NCBI GenBank assembly: GCA_019925795.1
Contig: CM034298.1
Coordinates: 28,077,556-28,141,555, forward strand
Source of the DNA: Dendrobium chrysotoxum
Taxonomy: Eukaryota; Streptophyta; Magnoliopsida; Asparagales; Orchidaceae
Direction of reading: 5' to 3'
DNA: 64,000 nt
Numbering within the stretch: the first letter of the stretch is position 1; every line of letters begins with the position of its first letter. This document shows positions 1 to 11,600 of this stretch, in pieces. Both the position numbers and the translations under genes were made by a program. The notes below the pieces were generated by a model. The model had not been told where the DNA came from, made no database searches, and saw only the letters and a list, made by a program, of their open reading frames with translations.

Positions 1-1421
1 ATGGAGTGATAAGACTAAGAATAAATTTAGTTAAGATTTAATTTACAAATATCACCATAAGAGAAAACTTCAGATGTTAAACAAAGACTTTTATATAATT
101 GAATATGTCATTTATATTTATCACATGCTTTAAGATTTATTTTCTTTCAGGCTTAAGCCATCTGATAGAGGACAAATTATAATATCCATGTAGTACCCTT
201 AGGAAATAAATTTAAAGGCATCCTAAACTCTGACCTATAATAAGGTTAAAGATGAGGGAATTCAGAATGATTTTCAAACTTCAACATATCAACTAATAAT
301 TATACATTCCTAAAGTTAGAAAAATCACAACATGGTTGAATAGAAAATTTGAAAATACATTTGAATTTAATTTAGATGATTACTAAAAACCTAATAAAAT
401 TAGCTAAACTTTTGTGCGTTGAAGTTTTAAAGGATTAGGTATATGCGTCAATCCACCTAAGTGGAGGGAGGGAGGGAACTGACTTTTCTTATTAGCATTG
501 ATAACCATAGGCCTTATTCTTTAAGTGTTTTAGAGGAGTTAACCATAATAAACTTTTTATTACAATTTAAAGAAAAAAGAGGTAAATTTCTTTTAAGAGA
601 TATCAATGTGTTATTTTCTCTAACAAAATTATTTTTGTAAGCTTCACTTGTATTTAAACATTCAAAATTTTCTCAAATTGAATTGGCTTTAATCTTGAAA
701 ATCTAGCATAAATCAGATTATGGACCCTGTCCTAGCAAAAATATCATGCTACAAAGGATATGTAACTACAATATGTTATTAGGAAAAGCAAAAAGTTTTG
801 ATTTGAAGGTTTGAGCTTTGAACCCTGTACTAGCAAACATATTAAGCTATAAAAATATATAATTGCAACATGTTGGTCTAGATAGGGAGAAAACTTTGAT
901 TTAGTAGCTCAAAATTTCTTAAGATTTGCCCTGCCACATATCGAGTTATAAAAATATATAACTACATTATGTTAGTCTAGATAGGGAGAATTTTGATTTA
1001 GAAGCTCAAACATTCTTAAGATTTGTCCTGCCACTTATCGAGTTACAAAAATATATAACTACAACATGTTAGCTAGGACACAGAGAAATTTAAAATTTCA
1101 AAGATTTAAAATTTTTTCTAGACCCAATCCAAATAATATATTGAGCTACTAGAAGAAGTAACTGTACATACTACTAAGGACTGGGCAAAAAGATTTTTTT
1201 TAAGTAGTTGTATGAAGAGGCATAAAGAAAACATCCCGACAATAATTAACGGGGGTTCTATAAGACCTCATTTTATAAATTTAAGAGATGCTGATCAAAT
1301 TACCCAAGAATGAAATGAATAATATAACCGATAGAAGAAGGGTAGTTACAATTTATGGCAAACATAAGTATACTACCAATGTAAGGGTATGAATCATTAC
1401 TAAAGATGAAGAGAGGATTAA
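1..1421 (-). mobile_element. Probable internal 5' region of a Tat-like Gypsy element, running off the left edge
   Basis: No convincing ORF is present on either strand. The segment lies on the internal side of a primer-binding site at 1,422-1,440 that reads on the minus strand, so it should be the leader of an element whose gag and pol lie left of the window. This is inference from the PBS. It also holds a tandem array of about 98 bp units, listed separately. Nothing else is recognisable. Confidence 0.35.
722..1160. repeat. Tandem repeat, about 98 bp x 4.5 diverged units
   Basis: Units start near 722, 820, 925, 1,023 and (degenerate) 1,119. Each has a CCTG(C/T)C-like word followed by a stretch close to GAGTTACAAAAATATATAACT, then ACATGTTAG and GATAGGGAGAA. 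Spacings are 98, 105 and 98 bp. Units 3 and 4 are the most alike, so they probably duplicated last. Confidence 0.7.
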
Positions 1422-1440
1422 ATCTCCAGTGGAGTCACCA
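1422..1440 (-). other. Primer-binding site of a Tat/Ogre-like Gypsy element (minus strand)
   Basis: On the minus strand this reads TGGTGACTCCACTGGAGAT. It resembles the TGGCGACTCC...TGGGGA class of primer-binding sites common in plant Tat/Ogre Gypsy elements. The second Gypsy in this window has the related site CTAGCGACTCCATTAGGGA at 50,014-50,032. A CA dinucleotide (TG on the plus strand, 1,449-1,450) lies 8 nt upstream and is the likely LTR end. The tRNA identity is from memory and not asserted. Confidence 0.55.
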
Positions 1441-4400
1441 GAAAAACCTGTTGGGGGAAAATTTACCGTAGTGCAGATTTTGATTTCTCCTATTTTATAA
1501 TAGAATACTACATTGAGAATAACGTAAAGTCTCGAGAGACTAACACAATATTCTACAATGAATTCAATATCAAAATAAGATTTTAGAAATGATATTTATA
1601 TAATCAAATACAATTTAAAGAATAACATATCATCCCAAAAGATAAATATGAAATTCCATAGAATGTGTTCAAAAATAGAAATAGGATTTTTTGAAAAGTT
1701 TATCCATTCCTTTATTTAGGTGTAATAAGGAGAATATTATATCATCTAAAAAGAAGAACATAACATTCTTCAAGACACCTAAAAGAAAGAATGAGTTTTA
1801 TAAAATTCATCATCTCTAAAATTGAATATAACAAATAGAATATTATATTACCTAAAAAGATAATAATAATATTCTACAAGTATATTTAAAATTAGAAATG
1901 AGGTTTTTTTAAAAGATATCTGCATTCCCAAAGATTTTTTCCATGTCTTATAGGAATAAAATAAGGTTTATTTTAATATAGGGTTCTCAAATCCCCATAA
2001 AGGCAATCCCCTATAATTAATTACATCTTAGGAGGAGTACTCTTAAGAAAACTCTCGATTAAAGCATATAAATTTATACCCTTTGATTACAAAGTAGAAG
2101 ACAAGGAAAGAAGTGGAAATTTTTAAGAAGAAAGCTCAACGTTGAACAGTTATTAACGAGTCAAAGGAGGAAAAGTAAGAGGTGCCAGATTTCGAGAAGC
2201 TCAGAGGCAACCTCAGTCTATCCTATGTTGGGCTTTACATTTTAAGAGAGAATTTTTGTGTTTAAGTTTACATTTTATTAAAAATTGTAGATTATATTTC
2301 CAGAGGGTGAGGACTTAAGATTTAAAAATCTGCCTCATAACCAAAATTTAAATTGGGTACTACAAAGTAGTGACCCGAACCTATCTAATACAGTAGAAAT
2401 TTGGACTTACCCTGGCTTGGATTGGGGAGCCAGCTAACCACCTAGGCGCTTTAAAACTATGTGTTCGGTCTCTTTATGAAAGATAGGTAGGGATGTTATT
2501 TAAGTTTTGAGAAAATGGGGGCCGACATCTAAGATAAATCCTAATTAGCCTCTCAACTTATGTAGGATAAATGATGCTTAAAAATAAAATGCAATTTAAA
2601 ATTTTAGACTCCTTTAATTTGTATCTAATGTAATGCATGTCAATTGACTCAAATGCATAAAAATTATTATGAAGTAGTTTTAAAATCAGGCTTAGAAAAT
2701 ACATTTTTCCTAGAGATTGCACAATATCCCCCTGACAGAACTGCACCCTAAGAGGCCAGGTGGTCTGCCTGAACTCGTAGGCGGGGAGGTGCCTAACAAT
2801 AAAGAGAAAGTAATAATATGCATATATGCTGACTCTCGGCGGTCCTGAGCTTACTTCTTAGATCGTTAGAGTTTTTATGTGAGACTAAAAATTTTATTAA
2901 ATTTTTAAGTAAAAACATTTTATCGTACCCTCGCAAAAACTCCAATCATGTCCAGGCTAAAACAAGACACATCATGCAAGAAAAATTAGAAAAATAGGCA
3001 ATTCTACTGCGCGAGCAATATAAACAATCAAATTTAAATTATCCAATATATAATGTCCAAAGTCCATATGGCAAGTGCCATCTTTCTTACAACCCAGGGT
3101 CTGCTGAAAAAGTAAAGTGGTCGGGTACCACTGACAACAAACCTGAATTCTAATCCTAAGACTGATGCAAGTGATTTTGAAATGGGATATCTCTTCTTTT
3201 CTTCACTTTTTCGTCTTCTCTCCTTGGTCTTCTTTTCTTCTGTGAGCTTCCTTGATCTGTCGATCTTGGATATCTAAATGAAAAAAAAACTCATCCCCGA
3301 AGGGATATTTTCTTTTCTCTTTGGACATTAAAATCACCCTAACTTAGCTTTCCAAATAGAAAATAACATTCCCCTAAGGGATATTCTCTTCTCTTTGGAT
3401 TCCAAGTTGGGTGTAATATCCCAATTTCGGATCACTTTCACATTACAACTCTTTTCAAACATATTTACATTACATCCCAGATAAAAAGAAAATCTAGACC
3501 ACCTACAGAGTTATCCTAAGCAGTTTATAATAAAATCATCCCAAGCAGTTTTATATTTATATTTAAATTAAATTCACCAGCCACACTTGTCTATGCTCTT
3601 TTAATTTTATCGAGGCTAAGCATTTTGCACCTGAAGAAGCTTTTGTCAGTTTAAATCTTTAATTTGCCCCCTTTGATTGAGCCTTGCACTAGCATGGACA
3701 CCTGCATAAAATTCTGTGAGCATCCATATCATTCCTAACCTATGGGTAATCTATCACCCATCAAATCAATTCTCAGAGTGCAGGAATAAATAAATAAATG
3801 AACACACCAATCATTACAACCAGCATGAAGTGAAAACCATGAGAAAGCCCGTCACACAGTAACATGAAAGTAAACACCGGCCTAACCTAAAGTTAGAGTT
3901 GGTTGTCCTAACAAATAAATCTAAGTGTGTGTAGTAGGCTATGTGGTTTAGATATATTCTAGGTTAATTATTAATTGAAGTTTTCTAATTGGTTAAATTT
4001 TAAGTTAGGATTTTTATTAGACCTAAGATGGGATGTCACTAAATTGTCTATGTCTAGAGTTTTCTTTCTTAAAGGGTGCATGCATCTTAAATCTAAGTTT
4101 TATTAGACTCAGTCCTTAATTTTTGTCCTAAAATGTCACTAATATTGTTTGGGATGAAAACGTTTGTTATCACTAACCCTTAGAATATTGCACATGTGTA
4201 GAGGGATTTACGGATCTAAAATAAAATAAAAATAACCCTAATAAAATTGAAGTTACTATGAGGACTTAAAGGGGAGGGGTTCGTACAAACCACACCAAAG
4301 GCCTCCTTGGGCTTTCTAAGTTTAAAGAAAACTTAAAACACCGGGGGCTATGACCCGGTGGTTCTACCCATAGCACCTCCACCAGGTTGGATGGAGGCAA

Positions 4401-4739
4401 CTGGCGCCTTTGTCCCTTTCCTTTTGTCCACTTGACCGGTACCATTCATCACAGTTCATGCAAATAAAAAGAATAGAACATAAATTGGAAGCAGATTTAA
4501 TAATTATAATTGAAATAATTGAAAAATTACTATTTAAACCAAAATGTACCTTTTTTCAGGCTTGGACACCGATTTCTTGATTTTACTTTTGGAACCTTTC
4601 ACTTTTTGAAGCATATTGTATATTTTTTTTTTAATTTACCCTAAGGCACAAGAAAGGGAAAGAAGAAGGAGGAAAGGGAAGAGAGAGAGAAGAGCTAAGT
4701 CTTTTCAGTGTTTTCATTTTCTAATAAATAACCCAACTA

Positions 4740-5075
4740 ACTCACTCTCCAACACCCACACCTTTCACCTCTTAACAATCCAACTTTCACTTTTCACTCT
4801 TTCACACACATTGTCTTGCTTTAATCACACACTTTATCTTTCAAGATATTCACATGTCACTTTCCAAAAATCACACATTTCACCTTTCAAAATTCATACA
4901 CACTTTACTTTCCAATACATACACACTCAATTCACTTTTCACTTAATCATACACTTCACTATTCAAAACACACACATTCCATTTTTCAAAACACATACAT
5001 TTTACCTCTCAAAACACACACTTTTCATAAACACTTCTCCTTTTAACACAAATACTTTTCAAAACACATTTACAC
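4740..5075. repeat. C/A-rich simple-sequence sector inside LTR copy A
   Basis: Variants of the word TTTCAAAACACACA repeat irregularly, mixed with CACTTT and CATTTCAC words. The plus strand is almost free of G here. The same sector is present and expanded in copy B (about 10,890-11,510), so it belongs to the LTR family. Confidence 0.65.
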
Positions 5076-5699
5076 ATTAATCCATGCCTCACATTAAATT
5101 TTGTTAGTAGTATTCAGAAAAAAAAACTATAAGAAATGTATACACAAATAATTCTATAGCATACAACATATGAAGTCTAATCAACCTTTGTATCTAATGT
5201 GACTTGATATCGCTGTACAGATATGCATAAAATTTTTTTTACTACTATGGCATTTTGTCGTCAAGATTATGAAAAAGAGAGAGAAATGAATTCAATTATC
5301 TGACCCATGTAATCATTACAAGCAAATAACAAGATACAAGAAAAAGTTCACATTATTTTGTTTCTTTCATTAATCATGAAAGAGTAATACCCATGGTTCT
5401 AAAGTTTTGATTTATGACTCCTATTTTCTAGCATATATATATATATATATTAAAATATCAAGCAAAGCCAAAATATCTTTACTTTACAGAATTTTTTATT
5501 TATTTGTCAATAATTTAGGAAAAAAATGTTTAATACTTAGAATGTAACGACGTTCTCAAGAATCTGCCATTTTTTTATTATTTTTCTATAATATGTTTTG
5601 TTGGCGTGGAAATCTGTGAACATGGAAAGAAGAAAATACCTTGATTTGTCTTATTTATCTATGTGATTTAGAGTGTCAGAAGGAAATGATTACAGTTCT

Positions 5700-6110
5700 A
5701 GGTCTTCACACAAGCAGGTTGAGGTATACCCAGGTATGATTGAGTTCGAGTGCACAGGCGGATGGACAAGGATTCAGGCGGTCGGGATTTCTATTGGCTT
5801 CACACATACAGATGGAGAGGCTTCAGGTGATGTCGGCTAGGTCTAGAGATCGGACAAGGAGCTTCACCCAGCTTCTAAGGTCGGAATAGAAGAGGAATCC
5901 GACGGAGGGCTTTTGTGAAGGGGAGAAAGGAGAAGTGGACGTCCGACCAATGAGAGCAGGAGGCGGACAGGGGCCTATTACAAACTGATAGGGGAGAGGG
6001 AACTGGGGTTTTTCCAAACTGAAAGGGAGCGACGACTTGAGGGGTTTTACAAACTGAAGAGAGCCGAGAGAGGAGAAGGGATCGTGGCGGTAGGAGCTTC
6101 GGTTCTAACT
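5700..6110. other. GC-rich, purine-rich island within LTR copy A
   Basis: This segment is much richer in G than its AT-rich surroundings (GGGAG, GGCGG and GAGAGGAG words). A similar island lies in copy B at about 12,290-12,700. The position is conserved between copies, so it is probably part of the LTR, perhaps promoter or leader DNA. No gene is supported. Confidence 0.35.
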
Positions 6111-6696
6111 GAATCCATCCACTATGCTTGAACCAACTTCTATTACTTTAGGAGTTAAATTTATTTAATTTTAGTTTGTTAATTAAAGGTTTGATTTAAG
6201 TTTTTTATTAATAAGTTTTAAAATTCATTAAATTATTTTATTGAGTTGATTTATTTGTAGTTAGTTAATTCCATTAGTGTTTCTTAATTAAAGATTTTTT
6301 TTTCAATTGATTTAATATTTTGATCAGGCAAAGTATTGATTAATTTTAATTAATGAAGATATAAAGAGTAGATTTTAAGATGGTTGGTTTGTTAATTTAA
6401 CAAATTTTGTTCAAATTTTAATTTAAATGGGTTAAAATCCAAGATATCTAACCTAATTAATTTTGATTCAATTTTAATTAGATTACGATGAGTCAATTTG
6501 AATTAATCGAAGTTGATGCATTAAATTCAATTTGTGTTGAGTTAATTTTATTTTGAGTAGTGTCGATTTAGGCTGAATTTGGAAGTTAAGCCTCCGCTAC
6601 GTCAATAGGGATATCCACCTAAAGGAGATCCTAAAGTAGTGACGTCTGCACTAGACTACAAAGACCTAAGTGTTAGAAATGAATCTTGAGAGAATT

Positions 6697-6719
6697 GACC
6701 TTGAATAATGAGGTCAACA
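6697..6719. repeat. Short inverted repeat at the LTR terminus (copy A)
   Basis: The terminal bases contain TTGACCT and AGGTCAA as inverted arms around a short AT-rich spacer. Copy B has the same dyad, TGACCTC...GAGGTCA, at about 13,079-13,100. It lies at the TG end, where integrase acts, but its role is unknown. Confidence 0.5.
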
Positions 6720-7785
6720 ATGATATCTTTATTTGAATCTCTGCCAAACTTCAAATCAAAATCAAGCTATAATTTGATGCAGTCCATGATTGACTAAGCC
6801 GGGTTGTTAGAACATCACGGTTCTATCCTTGATAAGGTCCATGATGACTTTATCAAAATTTTATGAAATTCAATCCCAAATCATTATCTAATTTTTGATC
6901 TTCAAGGGTCAATACTAGAGTCAAAATGAGTTTATTTCCATAAAAGAATTTTTTCATAGCATTGAAATCTAAAGTTTGTCGAAACTATAATTTTCTCTAA
7001 AGAAAGTTATTAAGTTTTAGCTATTTGATTCAAACTCATTTTGTTCATATTCAAACTACTTAATTTAGATGGAGTTAACCCATCCTTCTTTGAGTTTTTG
7101 AATCTTTTCCCAGCTGTCATTTTCGTTGGGTTAAGATGATTAAAACTTAAGAAATCACTTCCAAGTATTATAAAAAATTATCAAATGAAAAACAAAGCTT
7201 TTACTCTTTGATAAAAAATAAAAATTTTCTCAATCATTGTGAGTATTTGATAATCCTTGGTGCTTTCACTATAAAGGATGCTCAAATATGCTCCTTATTC
7301 TTTAATAACTTATGCAAAAGTTAAATTTTCCAAAGAAAATTTTATCATGTTACATTTAGTTCTCTTAGAACATGCAAATGAGAACTCCAAAAAAATTTAG
7401 ATTATTTTCATTGAGCTACTCAAGACAAATTCAATTACGGAATGAATCTTTAGTCAAAATCTTGTATACCTCCTCGAGTGGTCGAGACGCTTTGATAGAC
7501 TTTTAATTATCATAGATAATCAAATAACTCACCCTCTTTCTCCTTTTATTTTCTTCATATATAATGATCTGATATAAAAACATAATTCCCTAGAGGAATA
7601 TTTGTAAGTTATAAAGATCATTTATAATGGAGGAGAAAACAAATTTTTCAATCCAAAGAATTTTAAGACTATCAATCTTCAAAATTTAGATCTCTATATG
7701 GAAGTAAAATTTTAATCAATCTCAAACCAAATCAAACTCAATCAAAATTCAAAATTTATAATTTAAATCCAATTCAAGCCAAACT
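6720..7785. other. Unclassified AT-rich sequence between the LTR copies
   Basis: I see no ORF, structural repeat or domain-like translation here. The segment starts right after the LTR terminus at 6,719 and ends where the 190-bp tandem array begins. It could be target DNA or the decayed inside of another element. Confidence 0.3.
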
Positions 7786-8658
7786 CAAATTCTCTAGTCT
7801 TTTAAGGATAGGTGTGAGTCCTTGTGCTTCCTTTCCTTAAGATTAGAATTAAATCGGGTTAGCTAGTTTTTGCCAAAATCCTTAGAAGTTTAGGTAGACT
7901 ATCTCTTTGGCTAGTTCCCTTTGTTAGATGTGAGTCCCTGTGCTTTCTAGCTTGGTTATTCATTGAAAACCTAAAAGAAATTCTCTAGTCTTTTAAGGAT
8001 GGGTGTGAGTCCCCGTGCTTCCTTTCCTTAGGATTAGAATTAAATCGTGTTAGACAGTTTTTGCCAAAATCCTTAGAGGTTTAGATAGACAGTCTCTTTG
8101 GCTAGTTCCCTTGGTTAGATATGAGTCCCAGTGCTTTCTAGCTAGGTTAGTCAATGAAAACCTAAAAGAAATTCTCTAGTCCTTTAAGCATAGGTGTGAG
8201 TCCTCGTGCTTCCTTTCCTTAGGATTAGAATTAAATCGGGTTAGATAGTTTTTGCCAAGATCCTTAGAGGGCTAGGTAGACTATCTCCTTGGCTAGTTCC
8301 CCTAGTTAGATGTGAGTCCCCATACTTTTTAGCTTAGTTAATCATTAAAAACTTAGAAGAAATTTTCTAGTCTTTTAAGGATAGGTGTGAGTCCCCATGC
8401 TTCCTTTCCTTAGGATTAGAATTAAATCGGGTTAGATAGTTTTTTGCCAAAATCCTTAGAGGTTTAGGTAGACTATCTCCTTAGTTAGTTCCCCTATTTA
8501 GTGTGAGTCCCCATGCTTTCTAGCTTGGTTAGTCCTTGAAACCTAAGAGAAATTCTTTGGTCTTTTAAGGATAGGTGTGAGTCCCCATTACTTTACTTTC
8601 TTAGGATTAGAATTAAATCGGGTTAGACTATTTTTACCAAAATCCTTAGAGGTTTAGG
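7786..8658. repeat. Tandem repeat, about 190-191 bp x 4.6 units
   Basis: Units begin with a word close to TTCTCTAGTCTTTTAAGGATA at about 7,790, 7,981, 8,172, 8,363 and 8,553. Each unit contains GGTGTGAGTCC, then GATTAGAATTAAATCGGGTTAG, then a second GTGAGTCCC word. The last unit stops abruptly at 8,658, where LTR copy B begins, so the array is cut by or joined to that LTR. By eye, neighbouring units look about 85-90% alike. Confidence 0.85.
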
Positions 8659-11600
8659 TGCCACTGACAACAAACTTGAATTCTAATCCTAAGACTAATA
8701 GAAGTGATTTTGAAATGGGATATCTCTTCTTTTCTTCACTTCTTCATCTTCTCTTCTTGGTCTTCTTTCCATCTGTGAGCTCCTTGAATTCATCGGGTCT
8801 GGATATCCAAATAAAAAGAAACTCATCTCTGAAGGGGTATTTTCTTTTTCCTTTGGATATTAAGGTAATCTAAACTTGGCTTTCCAAATAGAAGAGAACA
8901 TTCCCCTAAGGGATATTCTCTTCTCTTTGGATTCTAAGTTGGATATGATATCCCAATTTCAAATCACTTTCATATTACAACACTTTTCAAACACATTTAC
9001 ATTACATCTCAAATGTAAAATAAAATCTAAACCACCTGCAGGGTTATTCTAAATAGTTATAATAAAATTATTCCAAGCAGTTATATATTTACATTTAAAA
9101 TAAATTTAGTAGCCACACTTGGCCGTGCTCTTTTAATTTTAAAGGGGGCTTAGCATTTAGCACTTGCTTAAAATTTTGTCAATTTAAATCTTTAATTTGC
9201 CCCCTTTGATTTAGCCATACACGAGCATGACCGCATGTATAAAATTCTATGAGCATCTAGATCATTCCTAATCTAGCAGTAATATATCACCCATCACATC
9301 AATTCTCAGATTACAAGAATAAATAAATAAACAAACACATCAACCATTACAACCAACATGCAATGAAAACTAAGAGAAAACCCATCACACAGCAGCAAGA
9401 AAGTGAACACCGGCCTAACCTAAAGCAAGTGTCGATTGTCCTAACAAATAAATTTAAATGTGTGTAGTAGGCTGTGTGGTTAGGATATATCCTAAGTTTA
9501 ACATTAGCTGAAATTTTTCTAGTCGATTGGATTTAGTTTATTGAAATGTCAAAGGATTTTTATGTTTAAATTTAATTTTTAGTGTCTTTAATATTTTGAG
9601 GTTTGTTTTAAATTTAATTTAATTGTTAAAGTTTGATTAATAAGATTGGTTATTTAAGGTATTTTAATTAATCATTTTTTCTTTAAAATATTTAATTTAA
9701 TTATTTGTTGAATTTTTAATGATAAAAATTTAGATTATTTAAAGAGTTATTAAAATTTTAAATGATTTATGACATTGTTGATGATTTAATGAATTTTTGA
9801 AGATTTTATTTAATTTTTAATGATTTTTTTTAAATTTGTTTAGATTTATTTTCATTTTTTTATTTTCATATTATTTAATTGATTGTAATTCATTATTTAA
9901 CCTCTCTTTGAATTTTATTTAGAACTTATTCATTTAATTTATTACAAAATTTTTTTTAGCTTTCCAATTTTATTTAATCATTTATGATTTTTAATATTTT
10001 AATATTTATGTTTAACTTTCGTATTAGTGTTATTGCATGTTATCTCATTGATTGCAGTTTCCATTTCTTGAAGATTGATTTATTATTTAAGTTTGATTAT
10101 TATTTAGGATTGATTGCACTTAGGTTAAAGGTATTCACTAATTCTAAAGTGAAGTGTCACTAAGCTTTCTATGTTTAGTATTTTCTTTCCTAAGGGGTGC
10201 ATGCATCCTAAATCTATGTTCTCTAAGACCCGTCCTTAATTTTTATCCTTAAGTGTCACTAATGTTTTATAGGATGATAATTTCTATCACTAACCCTTTG
10301 AACATACGCGTGACTGTAGACTAATGGATTTTAGGTTCTAAATAACATAATGAAATTTTAATAGCATAATAAAAATAACTTGCAATTAAATTTAAATTTA
10401 AAATATATATAAAAAAACAAGGGTTTCTACAGGGCCCTATGGTTGGCAGCTTGTAAAACACAATAAGGGTTCTAAGCCTTAAGGTTTTATCTAAGTTCTA
10501 GAACACTTATAGTGTACCAGAGCCAACGTTCGGTATTTTTGCCCATAGCACCTCTACCCGGTTGGATAGACGCTATAAACACCTTTAGTCCATTTCCTTT
10601 TGTCCACTTTATCGGTACCGTTCCTCGCAGTTCATGCAAATAAAGAGAAGAAAATAATGGTTAGAAGCACATTTAATAATTAGAACTTAAATAATTAAAA
10701 AATACTATTTAAGCCAAAATGTATCTTTTTTTGGGGTTGCACACTAGTTTATTTGATTGCCTTTTAAACTTTTAACTTTTGAAAGCATACTTTGCATTTT
10801 TCCAACATTCACCCCAAGGCACAAGAAAGGGGAAGAAGGAGAGAGAGATAGGAAAAAAGAGAAAGAGAGCTTTTGCTTTTCTAACTATCACCCAAACCAA
10901 TTATTCTCTAACACAAAACTATTCACTTTTAAACACATATACCTTTCACAAACATTCCAATTTCCAACAATCATATACCCTTTAACATACACATCTCACT
11001 TTCAACATAGGCACTTTTAAAAAACATTTCATTTTCCCATACAAACACTTTTCAAAACATTTCTTTTATAACATAAGAACTTTTCAAAACACTTTTCATT
11101 TCAACGTTAACACTTTCACTTTTAACAAAATACACACTGTTACATTTTTCAAAAACTACAAATCACTTTTTCAAAAATCCAAACGCTTTACTTTTCACCC
11201 TTCTCGCACAATACCTTCCCAACATACACTTCATCTTTAAAACATACAACCTCCACTTCCCACTTTCCAAAACACACACAAGTTCACTTACATATAAAGT
11301 CCAAATCATCACCTTCCAAAACACACACAACATCCACCTTTCAAAACACACAAGTTCACTTACATATAAACTCCACGTCACCACTTTCCAAAACAATGCA
11401 ATTTTCACCTTTCAAAACACACAAGTTCACTTACATATAAACTCCACATCACCACTTTCCAAAACAATGCGATTTTCACCTTTCAAAACACACATACACA
11501 TGTCCCTTTATCTTCTAACACTCTTCAAAGAGACACACACAAAGCTTATCGAAGAACAAAGATTTTTCACGTTCATGTATATCTCAAAAAATTTGATACA

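Larger units (their letters stand above)
1449..6719 (-). mobile_element. Long (about 5.3 kb) LTR of a Tat/Ogre-like Gypsy element, copy A
   Basis: Read on the minus strand, the LTR would begin TGTTGACCTC at 6,719 and end CA at about 1,449, next to the PBS. The 5' terminus is well supported: homology with copy B stops exactly at this TG/CA boundary (6,719 versus 13,102). The 3' third (about 1,460-2,570) is homologous to 22,411-23,590. LTRs near 5 kb are known for Ogre elements. Homology with copy B runs from 6,719 to 3,126 with several large indels, at roughly 85% by eye in the best stretch. An alternative is that 3,126-6,719 and 8,659-13,102 are the two LTRs of one coding-free (LARD-like) element. 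I favour one long LTR because the PBS sits at 1,422. No gene is present; ORFs at 4,616-5,080 and 5,823-6,017 are low-complexity chance frames. Confidence 0.5.

Noticed and set aside
4616..5080. 154-residue ORF rich in His, Thr and Phe
   Set aside because: It is the translation of a C/A-rich simple-sequence sector. The matching part of copy B does not conserve the frame.
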